NCBI RefSeq assembly: GCF_044597725.1
Contig: NZ_CP139003.1
Coordinates: 3,286,001-3,350,000 of the forward strand
Direction: 5' to 3'
DNA length: 64,000 nt
Source of the DNA: Bermanella sp044597725
Lineage (GTDB): Bacteria > Pseudomonadota > Gammaproteobacteria > Pseudomonadales > Oceanobacteraceae
In this document: in pieces, positions 26,316 to 35,770 of the stretch
Numbering within the stretch: position 1 is the first letter of the stretch
How the letters are laid out: each line of letters begins with the position of its first letter
Made by a program: the position numbers and the translations under genes
The notes under the pieces: generated by a model
Databases searched by the model: none
The model's input: only the letters and a program-made list of their open reading frames with translations
What the model was told of the DNA's origin: nothing

Positions 26316-27167
26316 TTAAAAAACGATTGTTTTATTACCGTGACGTAAAATACGATCTTCCAAGTGGTATCTTACACCCCTACTTAAAACCATTTTTTCC
26401 ACATCTTTACCTAGTCTTACTAGGTCTTCAACTGTGTCTTTGTGACTAATTCGCACCACATCTTGGTCGATTATCGGCCCCGCATCTAGCTCTTGTGTCA
26501 CATAGTGGCAGGTGGCCCCAATTAACTTAACACCACGCGTAGCCGCTTGGTGGTAGGGCTTAGCCCCAGCAAAAGATGGCAAAAAGCTATGATGAATATT
26601 AATAATACGGCCCTCATATTCGCTACAAACAGCCTCGGGTAAAATTTGCATGTAGCGAGCAAGCACCACTACATCGGCTTGATGCTCGGCAATAATGTCG
26701 CTCACGCGCTGAAAATGCTGTTGCTTATTTTGCTTGTCTACAGGTACATGAAAGAACGGTATACCATGCCATTCAACGAGGGAACGCAGGTCATCATGGT
26801 TGGAAATCACACAGGGAATCTCGCAATACAATTCACCACTGTGCCAGCGATGTAAAATATCGACCAAGCAATGACTTTCTTTACTTGCCAATAACACCAT
26901 TTTTTTAGGTGTCTCACTTGCACTAATGGCCCATTCCATGGCGAACTCATCTGCAATGTCAGCAAACTGCTCGCGAAATTGCTCGATGCTAATAGCTAAC
27001 GAACTGGCTTTAATGCAATGACGCATAAAAAACCAACCGCTCACCGAGTCGGCGTAATGGTTGGCCTCAGTAATCCAACCCCCTCGGCTCGATACAAACT
27101 CACCCACTTTGGCCACGATCCCGACTCGGTCGGGGCAAGAAATAATTAATCGATATACCGGTTCCAT
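26316..27167 (-). CDS. purU: Formyltetrahydrofolate deformylase PurU
   Basis: Hydrolyses 10-formyl-THF to formate and THF, balancing one-carbon pools. The 283-aa protein has an N-terminal ACT domain (about 5-85; RLIISCPDRVGIVAKV) and a C-terminal formyltransferase-fold domain with the catalytic Asn-His-Asp elements in INIHHSFLPSFAGAKPYHQA and QELDAGPIIDQD. Length equals E. coli PurU (280 aa). It stands alone between a terminator and a divergent lipoprotein gene. Confidence 0.97.
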   Translation of the reverse strand: MEPVYRLIISCPDRVGIVAKVGEFVSSRGGWITEANHYADSVSGWFFMRHCIKASSLAISIEQFREQFADIADEFAMEWAISASETPKKMVLLASKESHCLVDILHRWHSGELYCEIPCVISNHDDLRSLVEWHGIPFFHVPVDKQNKQQHFQRVSDIIAEHQADVVVLARYMQILPEAVCSEYEGRIINIHHSFLPSFAGAKPYHQAATRGVKLIGATCHYVTQELDAGPIIDQDVVRISHKDTVEDLVRLGKDVEKMVLSRGVRYHLEDRILRHGNKTIVF

Positions 27168-27256
27168 ACTGATCTCTAAACCATTTACGTTGTTTATTTT
27201 AACCTAACGTTTATCTTCCACTTTGCAAATACGCACACCTAGCACATAATACGAAA

Positions 27257-27859
27257 ATGCAACGTTTATTACTCATTTTTAGTTATCTGTTATTAACCGC
27301 CTGTGCGCAAACTGGGCCGTTAAAATTATATCCGGGCGCTTCTCTACCACATGATCAGGAAGCACGCTTGATCCTGCCCATTGAATATGAGCTACTTAGT
27401 ATTAATCATCAAGCCGTTGAACAAAGCCAGTTACGCTTTAGGGTTGAACCCACCGAGTTACGACTTGCACCGGGACCTACCCATATTACCGTAAAATACA
27501 AAGACGTGTTCGATATTAGCAGCGACCAGCACGAAACAGTAGAGAGTGGCAAACTGAGTTTTGAGCTGGTTATTAAACCACAACAAACTTATACCCTAGG
27601 CTGGCCCACTATCAATGGTTATGAAGATGCAGTTACGTTTGTTAATAAGCCAAAGCTGTATTTAAAAAATGGCTCAGAATCTTGGTTAGCGCGACACCAA
27701 GCCAAACCAAACCCACTTATTTTAAAACGCAGCGAAGCAACCCATTCGCAAGAAAGTATAGCGCTGGAAAAACTCGGTTACTGGTGGCAACAAGCCAGTG
27801 ATCAAGAGCGAACTGAATTCTTGAACAGAATAAATAACGCTAAAAAGAATGGGCCATAG
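27257..27859 (+). CDS. DUF2057-like lipoprotein
   Basis: A 200-aa predicted lipoprotein with lipobox L-T-A-C (Cys16). The arrangement, a strand-rich domain of about 120 residues (LPIEYELLSINHQAVEQ, LRLAPGPTHITVKYKDVF, LSFELVIKPQQTYTLGWP), then a short segment NKPKLYLKNGS and a helical tail (WWQQASDQERTEFLNRI), matches DUF2057 (YccT-like) proteins of gammaproteobacteria. Its role there is unknown. It is divergent from purU and is followed 37 bases later by the CBS-domain gene. Confidence 0.7.
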   Translation: MQRLLLIFSYLLLTACAQTGPLKLYPGASLPHDQEARLILPIEYELLSINHQAVEQSQLRFRVEPTELRLAPGPTHITVKYKDVFDISSDQHETVESGKLSFELVIKPQQTYTLGWPTINGYEDAVTFVNKPKLYLKNGSESWLARHQAKPNPLILKRSEATHSQESIALEKLGYWWQQASDQERTEFLNRINNAKKNGP

Positions 27860-27896
27860 GCCGATAACGTATTTATAACGTCATCAGGACACGATT

Positions 27897-28460
27897 ATGC
27901 CTTTTATCTTTATAGACAATGGCAGTCCCAGCATTCGACACTATCAAGCACCTAAGCAAGATGGCGTGAGCCCTGTTGTAAAAAGCAATTCAACCCAGCC
28001 AATAAATAATCAGACACAAAAAGACTTAGCAAACTATGAGCAAGCCTCGGGTAAACGTAAAGAGCAAGCTCCACAAAGAGTGCAATGGGCTCGAGAAATA
28101 ATGAGCCAACCCGTTATCTATTTAGATGAAACCGACCTTAGTATCAAAAATGCCCAATATTTGATACAGCATCATGGTATTAGCCATTTGCCTATTTGCC
28201 GCGAGAAAAAACTCGTCGCTATTACAACCGAAATCCAAATACTGAGACATACCGTTAACCAACAACAAGACTGGTATCACCAACGTGTATTTGCCGCTAA
28301 ACCTGAAACTGATATTCATCAACTTGCTCATGTTATGTTCGACGAGCATGTGGGTTGCCTACCCATTGTTGATGATGATCAAATTTTAATCGGCCTTGTC
28401 ACACGCAGTGACTTGCTGCGAGTGTCTAGCCAATACGGTCCATTGGAGTTTTGGGCCTGA
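27897..28460 (+). CDS. Tandem CBS-domain protein
   Basis: A 187-aa protein: about 60 residues of polar, low-complexity N-terminal sequence, then two CBS domains (about 66-125 and 130-187). CBS signatures are AREIMSQPVIYLDETDLSIKN, HHGISHLPICREKKLVAIT, and VGCLPIVDDDQILIGLVTRSDLLR. Such Bateman modules bind adenine nucleotides or sense ionic strength and regulate a partner. No enzyme domain is fused. AGGA lies upstream of the ATG. The next gene, ppnN, is itself controlled by nucleotides in E. coli ((p)ppGpp), but a link between the two is only suggested by proximity. Confidence 0.9.
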   Translation: MPFIFIDNGSPSIRHYQAPKQDGVSPVVKSNSTQPINNQTQKDLANYEQASGKRKEQAPQRVQWAREIMSQPVIYLDETDLSIKNAQYLIQHHGISHLPICREKKLVAITTEIQILRHTVNQQQDWYHQRVFAAKPETDIHQLAHVMFDEHVGCLPIVDDDQILIGLVTRSDLLRVSSQYGPLEFWA

Positions 28461-28520
28461 ATATTTGCACATGCCCCCACATTCGGTGCTAAACTGAGTA
28501 TTAATAATAAAGCCAAAGTA

Positions 28521-29921
28521 ATGGATGAATATATGGCCGTAGCTTACGCTCGTATTAGCCCCAGAAAAGCCCTTCGCGTTTTATCTCGCCACGAAGTTAA
28601 CCGATTAAAAGATGCCACCGCAGGTGGCTTACACGAAATATTCAAGCGTTGCTGCTATGCCGTTTTAAATTGCGGTAGCATGAATGATGACTGCTTTTCA
28701 GACCAAGATGAATACGCCCAGTTTGATATTCAAATTGTTCAATTAGATCGAGGCATTGTTCTTGATTTATATAACGCTCCGAATGATGCGTTTGTTGATG
28801 GGGAAGTCATTCTTGGTATTCGCGAACACTTATTTGCAGTACTACGCGATATTGTTTATACCCATGACGAAATTATTAATAATCCTCAATTTATTGCCAA
28901 CATAGAAGCATCAGAGCAAGAAGTGGGCGAACAACTTACTAACATGGTATTTCACATTTTACGCAACGCCAATATTTTGCGTTACGGCCAAATAAATGGG
29001 CTTGTTGTTTGCTGGGGTGGACATAGTATTAGCCGAGAAGAATACGACTATACAAAAAAAGTGGGTTACCAATTAGGCTTACGCGCCATGGATGTGGGCA
29101 CAGGCTGTGGCCCAGGAGCCATGAAAGGCCCAATGAAAGGTGCAACCATTGGCCATGCCAAACAACACAACAAAAGCGGGCGCTATGTAGGTATTACTGA
29201 ACCGGGTATTATTGCAGCAGAAGCGCCCAACCCCATTGTGAATGAACTGGTCATTCTGCCCGACATCGAAAAACGTCTTGAAGCATTTGTTCGCACCGCC
29301 CATGGTATTATTGTATTTCCCGGTGGCGCAGGTACTGCCGAAGAAATTCAATATTTATTAGGCATACTGTTACATCCAAAAAATAAGGACATTCCCTTCC
29401 CTGTTATTTTTACTGGCCCTGAGTCTTCCCGTGAATACTTTGAGCAAATTGATGCCTTTATCGGCATTACTTTGGGAAAAGAAGCACAAGAACAATACAG
29501 CATTATTATTGATGATCCACCAAACGTGGCTTCAACCATGCACAAAGGTATTCAAGAGGTGACAGACTACCGTAAAGAAAACAGTGATGCATTTTATTAT
29601 AATTGGATGTTGAATATTGACCGAGAATTCCAAACGCCATTTGTCCCCAATCATGACAATATGAGCAAACTAAATTTAAATGCGCATCAACCGCCACATA
29701 TTCTTGCCGCTAACTTAAGGCGCGCTTTCAGTGGTATTGTGGCAGGTAATGTAAAAGAGGAAGGTATTAAAGCGGTTAGGGCAAAAGGTCCATTTGAGCT
29801 GCATGGCGATTTGTCTATCATTCAGCCCATGGAAGACCTACTAAAAAGCATGGTAGAGCAGCAACGGATGAAATTACCCGGTAGCCACTACGAACCATGC
29901 TTCAAGATTGTAAAAGAGTAA
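28521..29921 (+). CDS. ppnN: Nucleotide 5'-monophosphate nucleosidase PpnN (YgdH)
   Basis: Cleaves nucleoside monophosphates to base and ribose 5-phosphate; in E. coli stimulated by (p)ppGpp. The 466-aa product aligns along its length with E. coli PpnN (454 aa): an N-terminal domain with DAFVDGEVILGIREHLFAVLRDI, the LOG-type catalytic core with VCWGGHSISREEYDYTKKVG, TGCGPGAMKGPMKGA and IVFPGGAGTAEEIQYLLGIL (PGGxGTxxE), and a C-terminal domain with ADLRRAFSGIVAGNVKE and MKLPGSHYEPC. An ATG four codons in is an alternative start. Its stop abuts that of the convergent ispH. Confidence 0.96.
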   Translation: MDEYMAVAYARISPRKALRVLSRHEVNRLKDATAGGLHEIFKRCCYAVLNCGSMNDDCFSDQDEYAQFDIQIVQLDRGIVLDLYNAPNDAFVDGEVILGIREHLFAVLRDIVYTHDEIINNPQFIANIEASEQEVGEQLTNMVFHILRNANILRYGQINGLVVCWGGHSISREEYDYTKKVGYQLGLRAMDVGTGCGPGAMKGPMKGATIGHAKQHNKSGRYVGITEPGIIAAEAPNPIVNELVILPDIEKRLEAFVRTAHGIIVFPGGAGTAEEIQYLLGILLHPKNKDIPFPVIFTGPESSREYFEQIDAFIGITLGKEAQEQYSIIIDDPPNVASTMHKGIQEVTDYRKENSDAFYYNWMLNIDREFQTPFVPNHDNMSKLNLNAHQPPHILAANLRRAFSGIVAGNVKEEGIKAVRAKGPFELHGDLSIIQPMEDLLKSMVEQQRMKLPGSHYEPCFKIVKE

Positions 29922-30866
29922 TTATACTTCTTTTAATCGAAGTTCTTTAGGTAAACTAAAGGTAATATTTTCCTCGCGCCCTTTAAGTTCAAGGGGCGCT
30001 TGCCCGCCTAATTCTTGCACGCGGTTAACCACTTGCTGAACCAAAATTTCAGGTGCTGATGCACCAGCGGTTATTCCCACTTTAGTATGTTCATCAAACC
30101 ATTGGGCATCAATTTGCTCGGCATTATCAATCAGATAGGCTTTCGCATTCATGCGCTCACCTAATTCACGTAAACGATTTGAATTAGAACTATTAGGACT
30201 ACCCACCACTAGAATAAGATCGCATTTCAATGCCAAATCTTTTACTGCATCTTGACGGTTTTGCGTGGCATAACAAATATCATCGGTTTTAGGGCCATTA
30301 ATATTAGGAAACTTTTTACGCAAAGCATTGATTACAATGGCAGTATCATCCATAGACAATGTGGTCTGGCTTACATAAGCCAATGCATTGGCATTACGTG
30401 GCTCAAGGGCCTCAACATCAGCTTCATCTTCTACTAAGTAGATTTCGCCACCGGCACTGTGATCGTATTGACCCATGGTGCCTTCAACTTCTGGGTGGCC
30501 TTTGTGACCAATTAAAATAACTTCTGCACCCTTTTTAGCGTAACGGGTGACTTCCATATGAACTTTGGTTACCAACGGGCAAGTAGCATCAAATACTTTT
30601 AGACCACGGTCTTGCGCCTCTTTTTGCACAGCTTTAGACACGCCATGGGCCGAAAAAATAACGATGCTGTCGTCAGGTACTTCGTGCAATTCATCGACAA
30701 AAATAGCACCACGATCCCGTAAATTGTCTACAACAAATTTGTTATGCACAACTTCATGACGTACATAAATGGGCGGTTCAAAAATATCTAATGCACGATT
30801 AACAATATCAATCGCACGATCAACACCTGCACAAAAACCGCGGGGGTTAGCCAGAGTTATTTCCAC
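29922..30866 (-). CDS. ispH: 4-Hydroxy-3-methylbut-2-enyl diphosphate reductase IspH
   Basis: The last enzyme of the MEP isoprenoid pathway, a [4Fe-4S] reductase giving IPP and DMAPP. The 314-aa product begins with MEITLANPRGFCAGVDRA and has the three cluster cysteines at C12, C96 (FDATCPLV) and C197 (DDICYATQNR), with HPEVEGTMGQ and SPNSSNSNRL in the substrate pocket. It is the last gene of the ileS-lspA-fkpB-ispH minus-strand block, a conserved gammaproteobacterial order, 9 bases after fkpB. No type IV pilin genes follow it, unlike in several relatives. Confidence 0.98.
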   Translation of the reverse strand: MEITLANPRGFCAGVDRAIDIVNRALDIFEPPIYVRHEVVHNKFVVDNLRDRGAIFVDELHEVPDDSIVIFSAHGVSKAVQKEAQDRGLKVFDATCPLVTKVHMEVTRYAKKGAEVILIGHKGHPEVEGTMGQYDHSAGGEIYLVEDEADVEALEPRNANALAYVSQTTLSMDDTAIVINALRKKFPNINGPKTDDICYATQNRQDAVKDLALKCDLILVVGSPNSSNSNRLRELGERMNAKAYLIDNAEQIDAQWFDEHTKVGITAGASAPEILVQQVVNRVQELGGQAPLELKGREENITFSLPKELRLKEV

Positions 30867-30875
30867 ATTACACCT

Positions 30876-31310
30876 CTATTGCGGGTCGTTAACGTCGATT
30901 ATTTCAACGTCAAATTTCAGCATCCGTCCTGCCAAGGGGTGATTAAAATCCACAATCACTAAGTTGTCGTGCACTTCTTTGATGACACCAGGCAATTCCG
31001 ATTGATTTGCATCGGCAAATGACACCATCATGCCTTCTTCCAATTCCATATCGGCAGGAAAATCGCTGCGCTTCATATGTTGAATATTATTGGGATTTGG
31101 CTGTGCAAACGCATCTTCGGGTGGCACAGTAAAGCTTTCTTTATGACCAGCCTGTAAGCCCATAATAAGCTTTTCGAAACCTTCGGGTAAATTACCATCT
31201 CCTATCACTAATGTAGCTGGAGACTTATCAAAGGTAGAATCAACAATTTGATCGTCTTCCAACTTTAATGAAAAGTGAAGCGTCACTTGTTTACCTTGAG
31301 AAATTTGCAT
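30876..31310 (-). CDS. fkpB: FKBP-type peptidyl-prolyl isomerase FkpB (SlpA)
   Basis: A 144-aa FKBP-fold prolyl isomerase and chaperone of the SlpA type: LHFSLKLEDDQIVDSTFDKSPA, IGDGNLPEGFEKLIMGL, then the inserted IF-domain segment with PPEDAFAQPNPNNIQ, and NHPLAGRMLKFDVEI. Cytoplasmic, no signal. The ATG at 31310 is preferred over a GTG two codons earlier. It sits directly between lspA and ispH, its standard place. Confidence 0.95.
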   Translation of the reverse strand: MQISQGKQVTLHFSLKLEDDQIVDSTFDKSPATLVIGDGNLPEGFEKLIMGLQAGHKESFTVPPEDAFAQPNPNNIQHMKRSDFPADMELEEGMMVSFADANQSELPGVIKEVHDNLVIVDFNHPLAGRMLKFDVEIIDVNDPQ

Positions 31311-31316
31311 AACCAC

Positions 31317-31853
31317 TCACTCGTTCGATTGACGATTGTTCTGTTGGGAAAAAAACAGGCTATCAACAATGAGCATGATGGCACCCAAAGTAATGGCACT
31401 GTCGGCAATATTAAATGCCGGAAAATAATTTTTATCCCAATGTACGTGAATAAAATCGATCACATGGCCGTATACCAAGCGATCGTATAAATTACCTAAT
31501 GCGCCGCCAATCACTAAGCAAAGCGCCGCACTCAACCACTTTTCATGGGGCTTAAGTTTCATTAACCAAACGCATAAAGCTAAGCTAACGCCAATGGCAA
31601 TAATAGTAAAAAACCAACGTTGCCAACCACCCGCACCGGCTAAGAAACTAAACGCCGCTCCTGGGTTGTAAAGCAGAGTTAAATCGAACACAGGCAATAC
31701 ATATACCGATTGACCATATTCAAGATAATTCAGCGCCATTTGTTTGGTGGCAAAGTCGAGAATAATTGTGAGCACCGCCAACCATAACCAAGTTAATCGA
31801 CTTACGTCGAGATCACTAAACTGCTGCTTGGCCCAGCCCTTAATCATATCCAT
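31317..31853 (-). CDS. lspA: Prolipoprotein signal peptidase LspA
   Basis: Inner-membrane aspartyl peptidase that removes signal peptides of diacylated lipoproteins, such as the several predicted in this window. The 178-aa product has four membrane segments and the conserved catalytic-Asp motifs GGALGNLYDRL (Asp124) and FNIADSAITLG (Asp151), plus NPGAAFSFL. Its ATG directly follows the ileS stop with no spacer, indicating translational coupling. Confidence 0.97.
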   Translation of the reverse strand: MDMIKGWAKQQFSDLDVSRLTWLWLAVLTIILDFATKQMALNYLEYGQSVYVLPVFDLTLLYNPGAAFSFLAGAGGWQRWFFTIIAIGVSLALCVWLMKLKPHEKWLSAALCLVIGGALGNLYDRLVYGHVIDFIHVHWDKNYFPAFNIADSAITLGAIMLIVDSLFFSQQNNRQSNE

Positions 31854-34757
31854 TTAAGCGTAAGCCCTTTGTTCGCCATCACCCGCTACGTTATCCACAC
31901 AACGTCCGCATAGCTCAGGATGCTCTTTGTTAGAACCCACATCCGGGCGGTGATGCCAGCAACGATCACATTTTTCATCTTCACTAGCACTTACAGAAAC
32001 ACGTAGGCCAGAAACTTCCGTCGCTTCACCTGCTGCTTCGTCATAGGCTTTTACTTCGGCGGTTGACGTAATAAGTACAAAACGCAGCTCATCGCCTAAA
32101 CGCTGTAAGTCATTAGCTAAATCACCATCAACAAACAACGTAACTTTAGCACCTAGGCTGGCACCTACGGTTTTTTCGTTACGAGCTTTTTCTAGCAGTT
32201 TATTTACTTCAGACTTCACGTCCATTATGCGACGCCAATAGGCATTATCGAATTCGGTATTAGGTGATGCAAACAAACCTGTATACCACTCACTTAACAG
32301 CACACTTTGTTCACGCTTACCTTCTACCTGCTCTGGCATAAGCTCCCACGCTTCTTCCGCGGTAAAACTCAGAATAGGAGCCATCCAACGCGTCATGGCT
32401 TCAAGCACATGATACAAAGCAGTTTGTGCACTTCGACGTGGGATTGAATCGGCCTTGGTGGTGTATTGACGATCTTTAATCACATCAAGATAAAAACCAC
32501 CCAATTCATTCACGCAAAAGTGATGAAGTTTTTGATAAATATTAATAAGTTGATATTCGTTATAGTGATGCTGAATTTCGCCTTGCAACTTATTAGCTTG
32601 GTCAACAATCCAAGCATCCAGCGGCAACATATCTTTTGCTGCAACACTGTGTTGCTTGGGTTTAAAACCACTAATATTGGCCAACAAAAAGCGCGTGGTA
32701 TTTCGAATACGACGGTAAGAATCGGCAGTACGTTTAAGAATTTCATCACTAACCGTCATCTCACCACTGTAATCAGTAGCAGCAACCCATAAACGTAATA
32801 TATCGGCACCTAACTTGTTCACCACGTCTTGCGGCGATACAACATTACCCAGCGATTTCGACATTTTTTTACCGTCACCATCTACGGTAAAACCATGGGT
32901 TAATACGGTTTTATAAGGTGCTTTACCACGTGCACCCACACTGGTTAGCATAGAGCTTTGGAACCAGCCACGGTGTTGGTCAGAACCCTCTAAGTACAAG
33001 TCGGCAGGTACGTGAAGCTCTGGATGCTCTTCCAATACAGCTGCATGGGTAACACCTGAATCGAACCATACATCTAGCGTGTCGATTACTTTTTGGTATT
33101 TATCTGCGCTATCACCTAATAATTCTTTAGGGTCTAAATCGAACCAAGCGTCTATACCTTCTTGTTCAACCTTTTTAGCAACTTGCTCAATTAGCTGCTC
33201 GGTATCGGGATGAATCTCGCCGGTTACCTTGTCTACAAATAATGCAATAGGTACACCCCAAGTACGTTGGCGAGAAATACACCAATCAGGACGTGTCCCC
33301 ATCATGGCTTCGATACGCGCTTTACCCCAACTTGGACGCCAATCGACAGTATTGTTTACTTCATGCATGGCTTGCTCAAGTAATCCGTTTTGATCCATGC
33401 TTATAAACCACTGAGGTGTTGCACGGAAAATAATCGGTGATTTATGACGCCAGCAGTGAGGATAGCTATGAGTTAGGTTTTGCTTTTTAAGCAATGCGCC
33501 TTTTTCATTTAAGATACCCAATACTCGGAAGTTGCCTTTATCGGCAACACTTAAACCACTTAGTTCTAAGGCTTTAAGTGTATCGTTTTCGATAAACAAA
33601 CCTTCGGCATCCACCAGCATGGCATCCGACTTAATACCAAAGATATTTGATACTACATAGTCGTCGGCACCGTGCATTGGTGCGGTATGCACTGAGCCTG
33701 TACCTGATTCAGCGGTTACGTGATCGCCAGTAATGATAGGAACAAACTTCTCGTTGCCCTTGGCATCCGGCATGAACGGATGTTTAACCATAAACGGTGC
33801 AGTTTGCGTTTCGCCATGGACCCAACCAAAATTAGCGCCGCTAGCAAAACCCACTACCTTATAGCCATCTGCTTCAATGCCATAACGACCCATGGCATCT
33901 TCAACTAGGTCGGACGCTAGAACAATAAGCTCATCACTTTCGAGAATATGCACAAGGGCATATTCCAATTTAGGATGCACAGAAACTGCTTCGTTTGCAG
34001 GAATAGTCCAAGGCGTGGTTGTCCAAATAACGATGCTGGCGCGTTTACCGGCTAGCTCGCTGGCATTTCCATTAAGCTTAAACTGTTTAAGCAAAGCGGC
34101 TGTGTCGGCAAACTCAAACTTAACATCAATGGATACCGATTTTTTATCTTGGTATTCCACTTCCGCTTCTGCCAAGGCAGAACCACAATCCATACACCAG
34201 TTAACTGGCTTAAAACCATTTTTCATGTGGCCATTTTTATGAATACGACCTAGCGTACGAATAATGTCGGCTTCAAATTTGTAGTCCATGGTGAGGTAGG
34301 GCTTTTCCCAATCACCTAACACCATTAAACGTTTAAAGTCTTTACGCTGACCATCAACTTGAGTAAGAGCATATTCGCGGCATTTTTGACGGAACGTTTT
34401 GCTGTCGACTTTATCGCCGGCTTTACCAATTTGTTTTTCAACGTTTAACTCGATAGGCAAACCGTGACAATCCCAACCTGGAACATAAGGTGCGTCTTTG
34501 CCGTTAAGAGTTTGCGCTTTAACGATAATATCTTTAAGAATTTTATTTACACTATGACCAATGTGAATATCGCCATTTGCGTATGGAGGGCCATCATGCA
34601 AAATAAACTTTTCACGACCAGAACGGGCGTTACGAATGGCCTTGTATAAGTCCATGTCTTCCCATTTTTTAAGAGTCTCTGGCTCACGTTTAGCCAGATT
34701 GCCACGCATTGGAAAATCAGTTTCCGGTAGATTCAGTGTGTGTTTATAGTCGGTCAT
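31854..34757 (-). CDS. ileS: Isoleucyl-tRNA synthetase
   Basis: Charges tRNA-Ile. The 967-aa class I synthetase has HIGH (residues 65-68 in GDIHIGHS), the CP1 editing domain (with TTTPWTIPAN), the KMSKS loop (GKKMSKSLGN) and the C-terminal zinc finger with two C-x-x-C pairs (CDRCW, CGRC). Length and order match bacterial type IleS. Coupled to lspA downstream; ribF lies 8 bases upstream, so ribF-ileS-lspA-fkpB-ispH is probably one operon. Confidence 0.98.
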   Translation of the reverse strand: MTDYKHTLNLPETDFPMRGNLAKREPETLKKWEDMDLYKAIRNARSGREKFILHDGPPYANGDIHIGHSVNKILKDIIVKAQTLNGKDAPYVPGWDCHGLPIELNVEKQIGKAGDKVDSKTFRQKCREYALTQVDGQRKDFKRLMVLGDWEKPYLTMDYKFEADIIRTLGRIHKNGHMKNGFKPVNWCMDCGSALAEAEVEYQDKKSVSIDVKFEFADTAALLKQFKLNGNASELAGKRASIVIWTTTPWTIPANEAVSVHPKLEYALVHILESDELIVLASDLVEDAMGRYGIEADGYKVVGFASGANFGWVHGETQTAPFMVKHPFMPDAKGNEKFVPIITGDHVTAESGTGSVHTAPMHGADDYVVSNIFGIKSDAMLVDAEGLFIENDTLKALELSGLSVADKGNFRVLGILNEKGALLKKQNLTHSYPHCWRHKSPIIFRATPQWFISMDQNGLLEQAMHEVNNTVDWRPSWGKARIEAMMGTRPDWCISRQRTWGVPIALFVDKVTGEIHPDTEQLIEQVAKKVEQEGIDAWFDLDPKELLGDSADKYQKVIDTLDVWFDSGVTHAAVLEEHPELHVPADLYLEGSDQHRGWFQSSMLTSVGARGKAPYKTVLTHGFTVDGDGKKMSKSLGNVVSPQDVVNKLGADILRLWVAATDYSGEMTVSDEILKRTADSYRRIRNTTRFLLANISGFKPKQHSVAAKDMLPLDAWIVDQANKLQGEIQHHYNEYQLINIYQKLHHFCVNELGGFYLDVIKDRQYTTKADSIPRRSAQTALYHVLEAMTRWMAPILSFTAEEAWELMPEQVEGKREQSVLLSEWYTGLFASPNTEFDNAYWRRIMDVKSEVNKLLEKARNEKTVGASLGAKVTLFVDGDLANDLQRLGDELRFVLITSTAEVKAYDEAAGEATEVSGLRVSVSASEDEKCDRCWHHRPDVGSNKEHPELCGRCVDNVAGDGEQRAYA

Positions 34758-34765
34758 GTTGGCTC

Positions 34766-35692
34766 TTACTGTTCGTTGAAATAGGCCTTGGCCAATTTTA
34801 TATCTTGGTAAATAGCCGCTTTAAGTTCATCTAGACCATTAAAGCGTTTCTCGTCACGTATTTTTTGCTTAAATACTACATCCAGTCGCTGACCGTATAA
34901 GTCGCCAGCAAAGTCAAACAAGTGGGCTTCCAGTATGGGAACTGTGCCTCCCACTGTTGGGCGCATGCCAATATTAGCCACGCCATTAAAACGGCCTTGC
35001 GCGGTTACCACTTCAACCGCAAATACACCCACTAATGGTGTATGGTCGCGTTTAAGAATCACATTGGCCGTGGGCACACCTAAGGTTCTACCCAGTTTTT
35101 GCCCATGGGCAATGCGTCCGTTAATACTAAATTCTCTGCCTATTAAGCTCTTTGCCAAGGCTAAATCGCTCTGAGCTAAGGCATCTCTTACTCGCGTGCT
35201 GCTAATTCGCTCGCCATCCGTAGCCACAGTTTGTGTATCTTGCACCTCAAACCCAAACTGCTCACCGGCTTGTTGTAAAAATTCGAAATCTCCCGAGCGA
35301 TCACAGCCAAAGCGAAAATCATCACCAATAATAAGGGCTTTAACATTTAGCCCTTCTACCAATACTTGTTCGACAAACTGCTGAGCGGTTAAGTTTCTGA
35401 AACGACCGTTAAACGCCATGCACGCCAACGCATCGATATCTTGTTGCTTAAATAACTGTATTTTCTCGGCCAAGCTGCATAAGCGCGCTGGCGCGCCTTG
35501 GGGGTCGAAATGTTCTTTGGGTTGAGGCTCAAAAATCATCACCGCCGATGGCAACGCCAATGCTGCTGCTTTTTGCTTGAGTTTGTCTAGCAAACGCTGA
35601 TGCCCAAGGTGCACGCCATCAAAATTACCAATGGTTAACACACAACCTGGTTGCAACGGGCGAGTATTATGTAAACCGCGAAAAAATTGCAT
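34766..35692 (-). CDS. ribF: Bifunctional riboflavin kinase/FAD synthetase RibF
   Basis: Makes FMN and then FAD from riboflavin. In the 308-aa protein the N-terminal nucleotidyltransferase domain starts with LTIGNFDGVHLGHQRLL (about 19-35) and has ISSTRVRDAL; the C-terminal riboflavin kinase domain has GRTLGVPTANV and GVANIGMRPTV, with LYGQRLDVVF near the end. No FMN riboswitch is visible upstream. It lies between murJ and ileS, the usual place in this lineage. Confidence 0.97.
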   Translation of the reverse strand: MQFFRGLHNTRPLQPGCVLTIGNFDGVHLGHQRLLDKLKQKAAALALPSAVMIFEPQPKEHFDPQGAPARLCSLAEKIQLFKQQDIDALACMAFNGRFRNLTAQQFVEQVLVEGLNVKALIIGDDFRFGCDRSGDFEFLQQAGEQFGFEVQDTQTVATDGERISSTRVRDALAQSDLALAKSLIGREFSINGRIAHGQKLGRTLGVPTANVILKRDHTPLVGVFAVEVVTAQGRFNGVANIGMRPTVGGTVPILEAHLFDFAGDLYGQRLDVVFKQKIRDEKRFNGLDELKAAIYQDIKLAKAYFNEQ

Positions 35693-35770
35693 AACTAGAA
35701 ACTAGACAAAAGCCCGCATTATAAGGGAGATTGGCCACAGATGACAGAGCCCTGCGGCCTTAGGGTGCGC